A stretch of DNA of 40,974 nt from an uncultured Pelagibacteraceae bacterium (GTDB lineage: Bacteria; Pseudomonadota; Alphaproteobacteria; Pelagibacterales; Pelagibacteraceae). The notes beneath the pieces are model-generated. The model saw only the letters and a program-made list of their open reading frames with translations, did no database searches and was not told where the DNA came from. Where the stretch lies: contig CACDDC010000008.1 of the NCBI GenBank assembly GCA_902551455.1, forward strand, positions 1 to 40,974, in the 5' to 3' direction. Positions 28,197-35,827 of this stretch are shown in pieces (within the stretch, counting starts at the first letter, position 1; each line of letters begins with the position of its first letter). The position numbers were made by a program, and so were the translations under genes.

Positions 28197-28668
28197 GAAT
28201 AATAAATATAGTAATATTTATAATAATTTAATGAGTTTATCGAGGAATAAAACGCTTTTTTTTTATTGTGAGATTGAAGACAATTTTTCATCAAGATTGA
28301 TACTTTTTTTATTACATTTTGTGTTTTTTTTATCAAGATTTAAAGAAAAAGATAATCGAAATTTTATGCAAGATACATATGATTTTATTTTTCGACAAAT
28401 AGATATAAGTCTAAGAGAAACTGGCGATGGTGATGTTTCAGTGAATAAAAAAATGAAAAATTTTATTAATACATTTCATGCTATAATTTTAGACCTAGAA
28501 AAATGGAACCATATAAACCCTGAAGATAAGACCAAAAAATTACAAAAATACTTAATTTGTAATGATAAGTACGGTTTATTAGCTTCATATTTTGATAGAT
28601 ATTTAATATATTTAAGAAATAACAATTTGAATTTTTTCACAGAAAGTGTAAATAAACATAAATTTTAA
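28195..28668 (+). CDS. Ubiquinol-cytochrome c chaperone (CBP3-like) family protein
   Basis: The 157-aa protein resembles the alphaproteobacterial/mitochondrial CBP3 family, implicated in assembly of the cytochrome bc1 complex. The diagnostic segment is [23 protein letters not shown] (residues about 63-86), preceded by a hydrophobic helix [15 protein letters not shown]. These chaperone genes often neighbour bamE/omlA and rpmF-plsX in Alphaproteobacteria, as here. Its start codon shares two bases with the divergent bamE start codon, so its promoter must lie within bamE coding sequence or its transcript is leaderless. Confidence 0.85.
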   Translation: MNNKYSNIYNNLMSLSRNKTLFFYCEIEDNFSSRLILFLLHFVFFLSRFKEKDNRNFMQDTYDFIFRQIDISLRETGDGDVSVNKKMKNFINTFHAIILDLEKWNHINPEDKTKKLQKYLICNDKYGLLASYFDRYLIYLRNNNLNFFTESVNKHKF

Positions 28669-28670
28669 TT

Positions 28671-28850
28671 ATGGCTGTACCAAAACGCAAAACAACTAAG
28701 TCAAGATCTGGAAAAAGAAGATCTCACATTTCTCATTCTATAAAAAATGTTATAGAAGATAAAAAATCTGGTGAATATAGGCTTTCTCATCATCTAGATT
28801 TAAAAACTGGTACTTATAAAGGTCGACAAGTTTTAGATCCAAAGGAATAA
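28671..28850 (+). CDS. rpmF: 50S ribosomal protein L32
   Basis: The 59-aa protein begins [19 protein letters not shown], the standard start of bacterial L32, a small basic protein of the large ribosomal subunit. The rest ([16 protein letters not shown]) is also recognisable. No zinc-binding cysteines are present, as in the zinc-free form typical of Proteobacteria. It begins 2 bp after the chaperone stop and 10 bp before plsX. The rpmF-plsX pairing is almost universal in Proteobacteria and links ribosome and lipid synthesis. Confidence 0.97.
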   Translation: MAVPKRKTTKSRSGKRRSHISHSIKNVIEDKKSGEYRLSHHLDLKTGTYKGRQVLDPKE

Positions 28851-28860
28851 TTATATTTCA

Positions 28861-29865
28861 ATGAATGACAATATTATAATTGCAGTTGATGCAATGGGAG
28901 GTGAGGGTTCACCAAAAAAAGTAATTGATGGAGTTTCCTTACATTATCATAAAAATAATGATGTTTTTTATAAAATTTTTGGAAATAAATTTGAATTAGA
29001 ACAATTATTATTAAATAAAATTAATAAAAATAATTTTGAATTAATCCATACGGAAGATAAAGTGCTTGATAAGGACTCTGCATTAGAAGGTGCTAAAAAA
29101 AGCAAAAAAACTAGTATGTGGATGGCAGTTGAAAGTGTTAAGAATAAAGAATCTGACATAGTTATTTCTGCTGGAAACACAGGTGCGCTCTTTGTTATTT
29201 CAAAATTAAATTTAAGTATGATTGAAAATATTGATAAGCCAGCTCTATCAGGACTTTGGCCTAATAAAAATGGGATGAATATAGTACTTGATTTGGGTGC
29301 AAACATTAAATGTAGTGAAAAAAATTTAATAGACTTTTGTATTATGGGTTCATCTCTTCATAAGTCACTATTCCCAGATGAGAAGTCAAAAGTTGCTTTA
29401 TTAAATATTGGATCTGAAGATATTAAAGGCCATGAAGTATTGAGATCTGTATACCACAAACTTAAATTAAAAAATAATTATGACTTCGAATTTAAAGGTT
29501 ATATAGAAGGAAATCATATAATGGATGGTGATGTAAATGTAATTGTAACTGACGGATTTACAGGCAATATAGCTTTAAAAACTGCCGAAGGTACTGCAAA
29601 TTTTATTACAAAAGAAATTAAAAAAAATATGACTTCTGGTATAATAGGAAAGATTCTAACTTCTTTAAATTATAAAAATCTAATGAAATTTAAAAAAAGA
29701 CTAGATCCTAGATTATATAATGGTGCTATATTTATAGGTCTTAATTCTCCAGTTATAAAAAGTCACGGATCTACAGACTCAGTAGGATTTTCTTACTCTC
29801 TTGATGTATGTAAAAAAATTATTAAAGGTAATTTAATTAATAAAATTAAAATGAATATAAAATAA
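28861..29865 (+). CDS. plsX: Phosphate acyltransferase PlsX
   Basis: The 334-aa peripheral membrane enzyme converts acyl-ACP to acyl phosphate, which PlsY uses to start phospholipid synthesis. The N-terminal IIAVDAMGGEGSPKKVIDG and central VISAGNTGALF are conserved PlsX motifs, as are LDLGANIKCSEKNL, VIVTDGFTGNIALKTAEG and GAIFIGLNSPVIKSHGS near the C terminus. Length is standard. In most Alphaproteobacteria fabH follows; here the next gene is ihfA, overlapping the plsX stop by one base. Confidence 0.96.
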   Translation: MNDNIIIAVDAMGGEGSPKKVIDGVSLHYHKNNDVFYKIFGNKFELEQLLLNKINKNNFELIHTEDKVLDKDSALEGAKKSKKTSMWMAVESVKNKESDIVISAGNTGALFVISKLNLSMIENIDKPALSGLWPNKNGMNIVLDLGANIKCSEKNLIDFCIMGSSLHKSLFPDEKSKVALLNIGSEDIKGHEVLRSVYHKLKLKNNYDFEFKGYIEGNHIMDGDVNVIVTDGFTGNIALKTAEGTANFITKEIKKNMTSGIIGKILTSLNYKNLMKFKKRLDPRLYNGAIFIGLNSPVIKSHGSTDSVGFSYSLDVCKKIIKGNLINKIKMNIK

Positions 29866-30152
29866 TGAGAATTAATTTAACCAAAAAAGATATTATTAAT
29901 GCTGCTTACTTAAGACTTGGTTTTTCAAAAAAAATTATTGATTTATTATATGAAGACTTAATTTCATTATTAACAACAAACATAAAAAAAGAAAATAAAT
30001 TGAAAATTAGTAAATTTGGGACATTTTCTATAAGATTTAAAAAAAAAAGATTTGGCAGAAATCCTAAAACCAAAGAAGAAAAAATCATATCTGAAAGAAA
30101 AGTTTTGTTATTTAAACCTTCTAATGAATTAAAGGAATTTATTAATAATTAA
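29865..30152 (+). CDS. ihfA: Integration host factor alpha-like DNA-bending protein (IHF/HU family)
   Basis: The 95-aa nucleoid protein has the IHF/HU fold. NLTKKDIINAAYLRLGFSKK forms the helical dimer part. LKISKFGTFSIRFKKKRFGRNPKTKEEKII holds the beta-arm with the RNPKT tip whose proline intercalates DNA, and VLLFKPSNELKEFIN ends the domain. The plsX-(fabH)-ihfA-merR order points to the alpha subunit rather than HU or IHF beta; that assignment is by context. Length is right for IHF. Confidence 0.9.
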   Translation: MRINLTKKDIINAAYLRLGFSKKIIDLLYEDLISLLTTNIKKENKLKISKFGTFSIRFKKKRFGRNPKTKEEKIISERKVLLFKPSNELKEFINN

Positions 30153-30153
30153 T

Positions 30154-30531
30154 ATGCAAAAAAACAATTCATCTTATAAAACAATAAGTGAAGTTGCTAA
30201 AATTTTAAATCTAATAAACAATAAAACTGGAAAAATGAATACACATACTCTTAGATTTTGGGAAAAACAATTTAAACAAATAAAACCAATTATATTATCT
30301 GGCAGAAGAAGATACTATGATCATCACTCTATAGAGCTCTTAAAAAAGATTAAATTTTTACTAAAGGAAAAAGGAATGACAATTAATGGAGTTAAAAGAT
30401 TTCTTGAAAATAACAAATCATTTAATCTTGACGAACCAAATAATAGCTTTATAAAGACTGATAAAAATAATTTGAAATCTCAAGTTAAAAAAATTTCAAA
30501 TTTATTGAAAGAAATAAAAAAATTAAAATAA
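30154..30531 (+). CDS. MerR family transcriptional regulator
   Basis: The 125-aa protein has an N-terminal MerR winged helix-turn-helix: TISEVAKILNL, then MNTHTLRFWEKQFKQIKPIILSGRRRYYDHHSIELLKKIKFLLKEKGMTINGVKRFL. A short Lys-rich coiled-coil tail follows (about residues 100-125). No effector-binding cysteines or C-terminal sensor domain are present, so it is the small MerR type that usually follows ihfA in Alphaproteobacteria. Its target is unknown. Confidence 0.9.
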   Translation: MQKNNSSYKTISEVAKILNLINNKTGKMNTHTLRFWEKQFKQIKPIILSGRRRYYDHHSIELLKKIKFLLKEKGMTINGVKRFLENNKSFNLDEPNNSFIKTDKNNLKSQVKKISNLLKEIKKLK

Positions 30532-30532
30532 A

Positions 30533-30724
30533 ATGGCAAAAAAAACGCATATTAAAGTTAGGTTGGTTCCAGAGTCAAAACCTAACAGTCCTTTTTTCTA
30601 TTATGTTAAAAAACCTGCTGGTGGGGAAAAAGCTAAAGTTAAATTAAAAGCTAAAAAGTATAACCCTGCTACAAGAAAGCATGAAATTTTTGTAGAAAAA
30701 AAACTTCCACCTCATAGTAAATAA
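30533..30724 (+). CDS. rpmG: 50S ribosomal protein L33
   Basis: The 63-aa basic protein matches L33 of the large ribosomal subunit: AKKTHIKVRLVPES at the start, FFYYVKK, and the YNPATRKHEIFVEKKL end. No CxxC zinc motif is present (zinc-free form). It is about eight residues longer than the usual 55, with extra residues before FFYY and in the KPAGGEKAKVK loop. It starts 1 bp after the MerR gene. Its stop codon directly abuts the stop codon of aroQ on the opposite strand, with no intergenic base. Confidence 0.93.
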   Translation: MAKKTHIKVRLVPESKPNSPFFYYVKKPAGGEKAKVKLKAKKYNPATRKHEIFVEKKLPPHSK

Positions 30725-31015
30725 TCATTTTTTTTTAAAATTTCTTTTTTCAAAATCTATAAAAGCATAAATCATATTTGTCCATATTCTTTTTGTAATT
30801 TTAGGATCAATATTTTTTTTAATTGATTTTTGTTTTATTTGCTTAAGTATTTCTTTTATTCTTTTTTTATCTATTATTTGATTTTTATAATCTTTTAGCT
30901 TTAAAACATCATTAACTATAATTGATCTTCTTTTAATTATATTAATTAATGAGATATCAAGTTTGTCTAATTCTTTTCTAAGTTTAACTAGTTTTTTTTG
31001 GTTTAGAGGCGACAT
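30725..31015 (-). CDS. Chorismate mutase, AroQ class
   Basis: The 96-aa all-helical protein matches a monofunctional AroQ chorismate mutase, which rearranges chorismate to prephenate for Phe/Tyr synthesis. KLRKELDKLDISLINIIKRRSIIVNDVLKLK corresponds to helix 1, with the catalytic Arg in RR. RIKEILKQIKQKS and the C-terminal IWTNMIYAFIDFEKR helix match the rest of the fold. It is small, without a periplasmic signal or fused dehydratase domain. Its start lies head to head with ctaA, separated by 43 bp if ctaA starts at 31059. Confidence 0.85.
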   Translation of the reverse strand: MSPLNQKKLVKLRKELDKLDISLINIIKRRSIIVNDVLKLKDYKNQIIDKKRIKEILKQIKQKSIKKNIDPKITKRIWTNMIYAFIDFEKRNFKKK

Positions 31016-31058
31016 TTATTTAATTGGATTTGTTAATAATTATTATATTTATTCATTT

Positions 31059-32084
31059 ATGTACATAGAAAAAAATAATCTAAATAAGTATATATCTTTC
31101 TGGCTTGTTTTAATGTTCTGGATAGTTTCACTTATGATCGTAGTTGGAGGATTAACAAGGCTTACTGACTCTGGTCTTTCTATAACGCAATGGCAATTAT
31201 TTTCAGGAATTTTGCCACCTTTTAATGATAACGATTGGGAAAATTATTTTAATTTGTATAAGCAAATTCCTGAATTCAAATTACAAAATTATTTAATGAC
31301 TCTAGATGAATTTAAAGTAATCTTTTGGTGGGAATGGGGTCATAGATTTTTAGGTAGATTAATAGGAATTATTTTTTTTGTTCCATTAATATATTTTTAT
31401 TTTAAAATTGGATTTAATAAAACAAAAAGTCTTTTTTTTATTTTTTTTCTTATTTGCTTACAAGGTTTTTTAGGATGGTATATGGTTTCAAGTGGATTGA
31501 TTGAAAGAGTAGATGTTAGTCATTTTAGACTGTCTATTCATTTAATTGTAGCATTTGTTATCTTGTCTCTTATCTATTGGAACTATTTATATTTTAAAGA
31601 AGTTCCACATTCAGAAATAAAACTATCTAAATATCTAATATTATTTTTTCTTTTAATGATTTTTATACAAATCATTCTAGGTGCGTTTGTTGCTGGAATG
31701 GATGCTGGTAAAATATATAATTCTTGGCCACTAATGGGCACAAATTATTTTCCTGATGATAATAATCCAATTAATTTATTAAAAATTTCAGCTTTTAGTG
31801 ATCCATCTTTAGTCCAATTCATGCATCGAAATATGGCCTATATTATAATTATTTTATATTTATTTATTTTATACAAGGTTAGTAAAAATCGTATTAAACA
31901 ATTTTATAAAATTTTGTTAATTTTGGGAGTTTTTTTATTAATACAAGTCATTCTAGGAATATTGACTCTTTTATTTGGTGCACATATATTTTTTGCATCT
32001 ATGCACCAAATAAGTTCAATATTTTTAGTTAGTTCATGTATATATTTATTATTCCTAAATACAAAATTAACTAACGGCCTTTAA
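31059..32084 (+). CDS. ctaA: Heme A synthase CtaA (COX15 type)
   Basis: The 341-aa inner-membrane enzyme oxidises the C8 methyl of heme O to make heme A for aa3-type cytochrome oxidase. About eight membrane helices are visible. Conserved motifs are VGGLTRLTDSGLSITQW, WEWGHRFLGR, DVSHFRLSIHL, FVAGMDAGKIYNSWPLMG, FMHRNMAY and MHQISSIF, which supply the four heme-ligating histidines. I chose ATG at 31059; an upstream in-frame ATG at 30963 would overlap aroQ and add a non-conserved extension. The 3' end overlaps convergent metY1 by 18 bp. HemB in this window feeds the same heme pathway. Confidence 0.95.
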   Translation: MYIEKNNLNKYISFWLVLMFWIVSLMIVVGGLTRLTDSGLSITQWQLFSGILPPFNDNDWENYFNLYKQIPEFKLQNYLMTLDEFKVIFWWEWGHRFLGRLIGIIFFVPLIYFYFKIGFNKTKSLFFIFFLICLQGFLGWYMVSSGLIERVDVSHFRLSIHLIVAFVILSLIYWNYLYFKEVPHSEIKLSKYLILFFLLMIFIQIILGAFVAGMDAGKIYNSWPLMGTNYFPDDNNPINLLKISAFSDPSLVQFMHRNMAYIIIILYLFILYKVSKNRIKQFYKILLILGVFLLIQVILGILTLLFGAHIFFASMHQISSIFLVSSCIYLLFLNTKLTNGL

Positions 32085-33392
32085 TTCCGGCTTACCCGAT
32101 GCCCCTAGTGCCTGTTCTAAGTCAGCAATTATATCATCAGGATGTTCAATACCAATTGAAAGTCTAACATACCCAGGTGTTACACCGGCCGCTATCAATT
32201 CTTCTTCAGTAAGCTGGCTATGTGTTGTTGTAGCTGGATGAATTGCTAAACTTCTTGCGTCACCAATATTTGCTACATGGTAAAACATTTTTAATGCTTC
32301 TATAAATCTTTTACCTGCTTCGACACCACCTTTTAATTCAATACCAACTAAAGCTCCATTTCCACCTTTAAAGTATTTTTTTGATCTATTTGCTATTTCA
32401 CCTTCATGAAGAGTAGGGTAAATTACTCTTTCAATATTTTTATGTTTTTTAAGATAATCAACAACTTTTTCAGCATTCGAGCAATGTTGTTTCATTCTAA
32501 GAGGTACAGTCTCTAAACCTTGAATTATACCCCATGCATTATCAGGTGCTAAAGGAGCTCCTAAATCTCTTAACAAACATACCCTTGCTCTTACAGCAAA
32601 AGTTACATTAGCACCAGTTAGTTGAGGTACTACCTGTCCCCAAATTGCTCCACCATAACTTGGATCAGGTTCATTAAAATTTGGTTGTCTTTTTGGATCA
32701 GCTGTCCAATCAAAATTACCACCATCAACTAAACATCCGCCTATAACAGTTCCATGTCCACCAATAAATTTAGTTAAAGAGTGAACAACAATAGCAGCAC
32801 CATGCTCTATTGGTTTACAAATAACTGGAGAAGCGGTGTTATCCATGATTAATGGTATATTATGTTTTCTTCCTATATCAGCAACTTCTTGAATTGGAAA
32901 AACTCTAAGATATGGATTTGGTAATGTTTCAGCATAAAAACATCTAGTTTTTTCATCTATGAGTTTCTCAAAATTTTTAGGATCAGCTGGGTCTGCATAT
33001 CTACATTCAATACCAAGTTTCTTAAGTGTGTGTGTAAATAAATTTACAGTTCCTCCATATAAATCAGTTGAACTAATAAAATTATCACCTGATTGGCAAA
33101 TATTTAATATTGCAAATGTTGAAGCTGCTTGACCAGATCCTACACTAACACAAGCTAATCCAGACTCCAAAGCTGCAACTCTTTTCTCAAGAACATCATT
33201 AGTTGGATTCATTATTCTTGTATAAATATTTCCAAATTCTTTTAGAGCAAATAAATTTGCAGCGTGTTCAGTATTATTAAATTGATACGATGTTGTTCTA
33301 TATAAAGGAACCGCAACAGCCGTTGTTGCTGGGTCACTTCTATAATCTCCACCATGTAAAGCAATTGTTTCAGGGTTTTTTATTTTTGTCAT
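32067..33392 (-). CDS. metY: O-acetylhomoserine sulfhydrylase MetY (first paralog, riboswitch-controlled)
   Basis: The 441-aa PLP enzyme belongs to the Cys/Met metabolism family and makes homocysteine or methionine from O-acetylhomoserine and sulfide or methanethiol. Motifs are ETIALHGGDYRSD, VPLYRTTSYQFN, IYTRIMNPTNDVLEKRVA, the PLP-phosphate loop SVGSGQAAST and the PLP-lysine site HSLTKFIGGHG with Lys208. NIGDARSLAIHPATTTHSQL and GYVRLSIGIE also mark the family. The 441-aa length with the long insertion fits MetY rather than MetB/MetC/MetZ. An AGGAG ribosome-binding site 7 bp upstream sits at the 3' end of a SAM-II/SAM-V-type riboswitch. Confidence 0.94.
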   Translation of the reverse strand: MTKIKNPETIALHGGDYRSDPATTAVAVPLYRTTSYQFNNTEHAANLFALKEFGNIYTRIMNPTNDVLEKRVAALESGLACVSVGSGQAASTFAILNICQSGDNFISSTDLYGGTVNLFTHTLKKLGIECRYADPADPKNFEKLIDEKTRCFYAETLPNPYLRVFPIQEVADIGRKHNIPLIMDNTASPVICKPIEHGAAIVVHSLTKFIGGHGTVIGGCLVDGGNFDWTADPKRQPNFNEPDPSYGGAIWGQVVPQLTGANVTFAVRARVCLLRDLGAPLAPDNAWGIIQGLETVPLRMKQHCSNAEKVVDYLKKHKNIERVIYPTLHEGEIANRSKKYFKGGNGALVGIELKGGVEAGKRFIEALKMFYHVANIGDARSLAIHPATTTHSQLTEEELIAAGVTPGYVRLSIGIEHPDDIIADLEQALGASGKPELKAVS

Positions 33393-33398
33393 TTTTAT

Positions 33399-33455
33399 CT
33401 CCTTTTATTGTATTTTAGCATTATGCAAGGTAACAATACAGTTCAAATACCTACC
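33399..33455 (-). promoter_or_regulatory. SAM-II/SAM-V-type riboswitch upstream of metY1
   Basis: Reading the minus strand, stem P1 is AGGTA/TACCT (33448-33452 with 33428-33432), closing a loop that contains TTTGAACTGTATTGT. The loop's TATTGT can pair with ACAATA just upstream of the AGGAG ribosome-binding site, forming an H-type pseudoknot (P2). The joining region contains GCATAATGCTAAA. The AAC-GTATTG loop and GCTAAA joining strand match the SAM-II/SAM-V binding core, and SAM-V occurs in Pelagibacterales ahead of methionine genes. Binding of SAM would stabilise P2 and restrict ribosome access. Class II versus V is not certain by eye. Confidence 0.78.
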
Positions 33456-33485
33456 GAAAATGTTATGAAAAAAACCTTTTTAGCT

Positions 33486-33491
33486 ATTATA
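33486..33491 (-). promoter_or_regulatory. Candidate -10 element for metY1
   Basis: A perfect TATAAT on the minus strand lies about 30 bp upstream of the riboswitch, giving a leader of roughly 85 nt that would contain the whole aptamer. The upstream -35 region is weak: TTGTTC occurs only with a short spacer. It is an inference from position and one hexamer in very AT-rich DNA. Confidence 0.35.
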
Positions 33492-33562
33492 TAGACATCA
33501 ATAATGAACAAATCGGAATTATAGGGCTATTATTCTATAATAATAAATCTAGTAAATAAATT

Positions 33563-34378
33563 TTAAGATTTAGGAGGATAATTTGTGGTAATAAATTTTT
33601 TTAATACAGCTAGAACTCTATCAGCTTCTTCAAGTAACATCATATGACCACAATTATCTATAACATCTACTTTACTTCCATCAATTAAATCGGCTAATTT
33701 TTTTCCTTCTTTTACTGGACACATTTTATCACCTGTTGCTAAAATTGATAAGGTTGGTATTTTAATTTTTTTTGCAGCTTCAAAACCATTTTTATAATTA
33801 TTGCAAGCTCTAAAATCTACACCCAATGTATCCTTTATGGTTCTTGATTTAGCTAACATTCCACCTGTGTTTATATGGTATAATCCTGGAACAGGATGAC
33901 CTCCAAAATGACCTGCTGGTCCATGCGCCCAATCCATCATAAGATCTACAGCTTTTGGATCATTGTTTTCAGCAAGTGATAATAATTCTGGATTCATAGG
34001 TATTGCGCCAGCGCCTCCTATTAAACTTAAAGTTTTTATTTTATTTTGATATCGAGATGCACACTCTATAGTAACTAAACAGCCTTGAGAATGTCCAACT
34101 AAAGATGCTTCTTTATATCCCACAGCATCAATCACACTGCTAATCCAATCAGCCATATCTTCAATTGATTTTAAGCTTTTACCACCAGATAATCCATGAC
34201 CAGGTAAATCTAAAGCCAAAACACTATAACCATGAAAAGCAAAATATCTAGTTTGAAGAACCCAAGTCATATGGGTTAAACCACTTCCATGTACAAAAAT
34301 TATTAGTGGTTTTTTTTTGTCAAAAGGACGTCCACCTGTTGAGGCAAAAACCTCTTCATTGTTTACTTTAAATTTCAT
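33563..34378 (-). CDS. Alpha/beta hydrolase fold protein, coupled to metY2
   Basis: The 271-aa cytosolic protein has the alpha/beta-hydrolase fold. FVHGSGLTHMTW gives the oxyanion region, ALDLPGHGLSGG the adjacent strand, GHSQGCLVTIE the nucleophile elbow with its Ser, LSILATGDKMCPV the acid strand, and DNCGHMMLLEEADRV the catalytic His. The triad therefore looks complete. Substrate unknown. Its start overlaps the metY2 stop by 4 bp (ATGA) and it sits between two MetY-type genes, which hints at a role with acylated homoserine or sulfur compounds. It is too short, and lacks the MetX signature as far as I can see, to call it homoserine acetyltransferase. Confidence 0.82.
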   Translation of the reverse strand: MKFKVNNEEVFASTGGRPFDKKKPLIIFVHGSGLTHMTWVLQTRYFAFHGYSVLALDLPGHGLSGGKSLKSIEDMADWISSVIDAVGYKEASLVGHSQGCLVTIECASRYQNKIKTLSLIGGAGAIPMNPELLSLAENNDPKAVDLMMDWAHGPAGHFGGHPVPGLYHINTGGMLAKSRTIKDTLGVDFRACNNYKNGFEAAKKIKIPTLSILATGDKMCPVKEGKKLADLIDGSKVDVIDNCGHMMLLEEADRVLAVLKKFITTNYPPKS

Positions 34379-35706
34379 TGATTAGAGACAAGTCTAGGTT
34401 TTCTAGCAGCCCTAAAACCAATTTCAAAATCATTTTTTATGTCATCTATATCTTCTATACCTACAGATAGTCTAATCATATCATGAGATAAGCCAGCAAA
34501 TTTTAATGTGGCTTCATCCATTTGTGAATGAGTCCCAGAAGCAGGATGTATAACTAAAGTTCTAGTATCTCCGACATTAGCAAGGTGAGATGCAAGTTTA
34601 ACATTATTAATAAATGCTACACCAGCGTCTTTTCCTCCTTTAATTCCAAATGCAATCATTGAGCCTCGTCCATTCGGTAAAAGTTTTTTAGCTAGTGCAT
34701 GATCTGGATGATCCGGTACACTAGGGTGTGAAACCCAAGCTACACTTTCATGACCTAACAAATATTTAACCATTTCCTCAGCATTTGAACAGTGCTTTTT
34801 CATTCTAACAGACAAAGTTTCTATACCTTGTAATACATTCCATGCATTCTGTGGACTAAGACAAGGACCAAAATCTCTCATTCCTTCAGCTCTTGCTTTC
34901 ATGGTGAAAGCTGTAGGACCAAATTCCTCAGCAAAAGATAATCCATGATAACCTTCGTAGGGTGCGGTCATAGTTGGAAATTTATCATTTTGCATCCAAT
35001 CAAATTTACCACCTTCTACCAATATACCTGCCATTGAAGAACCGTGTCCTGCCATCCATTTTGTTAAAGAATGAACAACAATATCTGCGCCATGTTCAAA
35101 TGGTTTACAAAGATATGGAGTTTGATAAGTTGCATCTACTATTAGAGGAATGCCAGCACCATGTGCAATTTTTGCAATTTCAGGCATGTTCATTAGTTCA
35201 TTTCCAGGATTTCCTACCAATTCTCCAAATATACCTTTTGTATTTTTTTGAATTGCTTTCTTGAAACCTTCAGTGTCTCTTGGTTTTACAAAAGTAGTTT
35301 TAATTCCAAATTTGGGCAGTGTTAATCTAAATAAATTTACTGTACCTCCATACAATTGTGAAGACACAACTAAATGATCTCCAGACTCACATAACGTCAT
35401 TACTGTTAAAAATATTGCAGCCATTCCTGAAGAAGTTGCTAAAGCAGCTGTACCACCTTCCAAAGAAGCCACTCTTTCTTCTAATACTCCGACTGTAGGA
35501 TTTGATATTCTGCTATATATATGACCGCCTCTCTCTAAATTAAATAAAGCAGCGGCATGATCAACATCATCAAACAAATATGAAGTTGTTTGATATATAG
35601 GTACTTGTCTTGAGCCAGCATTTTTGTGAGGCTGGTAACCTGCGTGTAAACTTAATGTATCAAATTTATATGTATGTGGATCTAAACCCTTTTTTTTATC
35701 GCCCAT
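34375..35706 (-). CDS. O-acetylhomoserine sulfhydrylase-like PLP enzyme (second MetY paralog)
   Basis: The 443-aa protein is another Cys/Met metabolism PLP enzyme of MetY length. Motifs are DTLSLHAGYQP, VPIYQTTSYLFDD, IYSRISNPTVGVLEERVA, TSSGMAAIFL, the PLP-lysine site HSLTKWMAGHGS with Lys216 and NVGDTRTLVIHPASGTHSQMDE. It differs from the first paralog around the cofactor: DATYQTPYL where most relatives have DNT-x-PYL, and GELVGNPGN in place of ETLPNP. This suggests a different sulfur donor or acyl substrate. AAGGGAG 8 bp upstream is a clear ribosome-binding site. No SAM riboswitch is seen ahead of it. It is coupled to the downstream hydrolase. Confidence 0.88.
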   Translation of the reverse strand: MGDKKKGLDPHTYKFDTLSLHAGYQPHKNAGSRQVPIYQTTSYLFDDVDHAAALFNLERGGHIYSRISNPTVGVLEERVASLEGGTAALATSSGMAAIFLTVMTLCESGDHLVVSSQLYGGTVNLFRLTLPKFGIKTTFVKPRDTEGFKKAIQKNTKGIFGELVGNPGNELMNMPEIAKIAHGAGIPLIVDATYQTPYLCKPFEHGADIVVHSLTKWMAGHGSSMAGILVEGGKFDWMQNDKFPTMTAPYEGYHGLSFAEEFGPTAFTMKARAEGMRDFGPCLSPQNAWNVLQGIETLSVRMKKHCSNAEEMVKYLLGHESVAWVSHPSVPDHPDHALAKKLLPNGRGSMIAFGIKGGKDAGVAFINNVKLASHLANVGDTRTLVIHPASGTHSQMDEATLKFAGLSHDMIRLSVGIEDIDDIKNDFEIGFRAARKPRLVSNQ

Positions 35707-35788
35707 AATGATAACTCCCTTTTATAATATGTAATTATTTTTGTGTAAAAGTTAATAAACTAACATTTTTTAACATTTATATAATAAA

Positions 35789-35817
35789 TTGACAATATAA
35801 CTATTTATAAGTATTAA
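35789..35817 (+). promoter_or_regulatory. Candidate sigma-70 promoter for rplM-rpsI
   Basis: TTGACA (35789-35794) and TATTAA (35812-35817) are spaced by 17 bp, the best -35/-10 pair I noticed in the window. Transcription would start about 35823-35826, only a few bases before the rplM ATG at 35828, so the message would be leaderless or nearly so. No Shine-Dalgarno sequence is visible before rplM, in keeping with that. It lies in the spacer divergent from metY2. Confidence 0.5.
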
Positions 35818-35827
35818 TCCCGCATTC

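Noticed and set aside
30963-31058. Upstream ATG extending ctaA by 32 residues
   Set aside because: The extension overlaps aroQ on the other strand and is not part of the CtaA family; the ATG at 31059 lies just before the first membrane helix.
33518-33541. Inverted repeat ATTATAG...CTATAAT downstream of the alpha/beta hydrolase as a possible terminator
   Set aside because: The stem is only 7 bp of nearly pure A/T with a 10-nt loop and is not followed by a T tract on the minus strand. Such repeats are common by chance in this DNA.
35707-35788. Second SAM riboswitch upstream of metY2
   Set aside because: The leader has a good ribosome-binding site but no P1 hairpin, no GTATTG loop and no GCTAAA joining sequence like those ahead of metY1.
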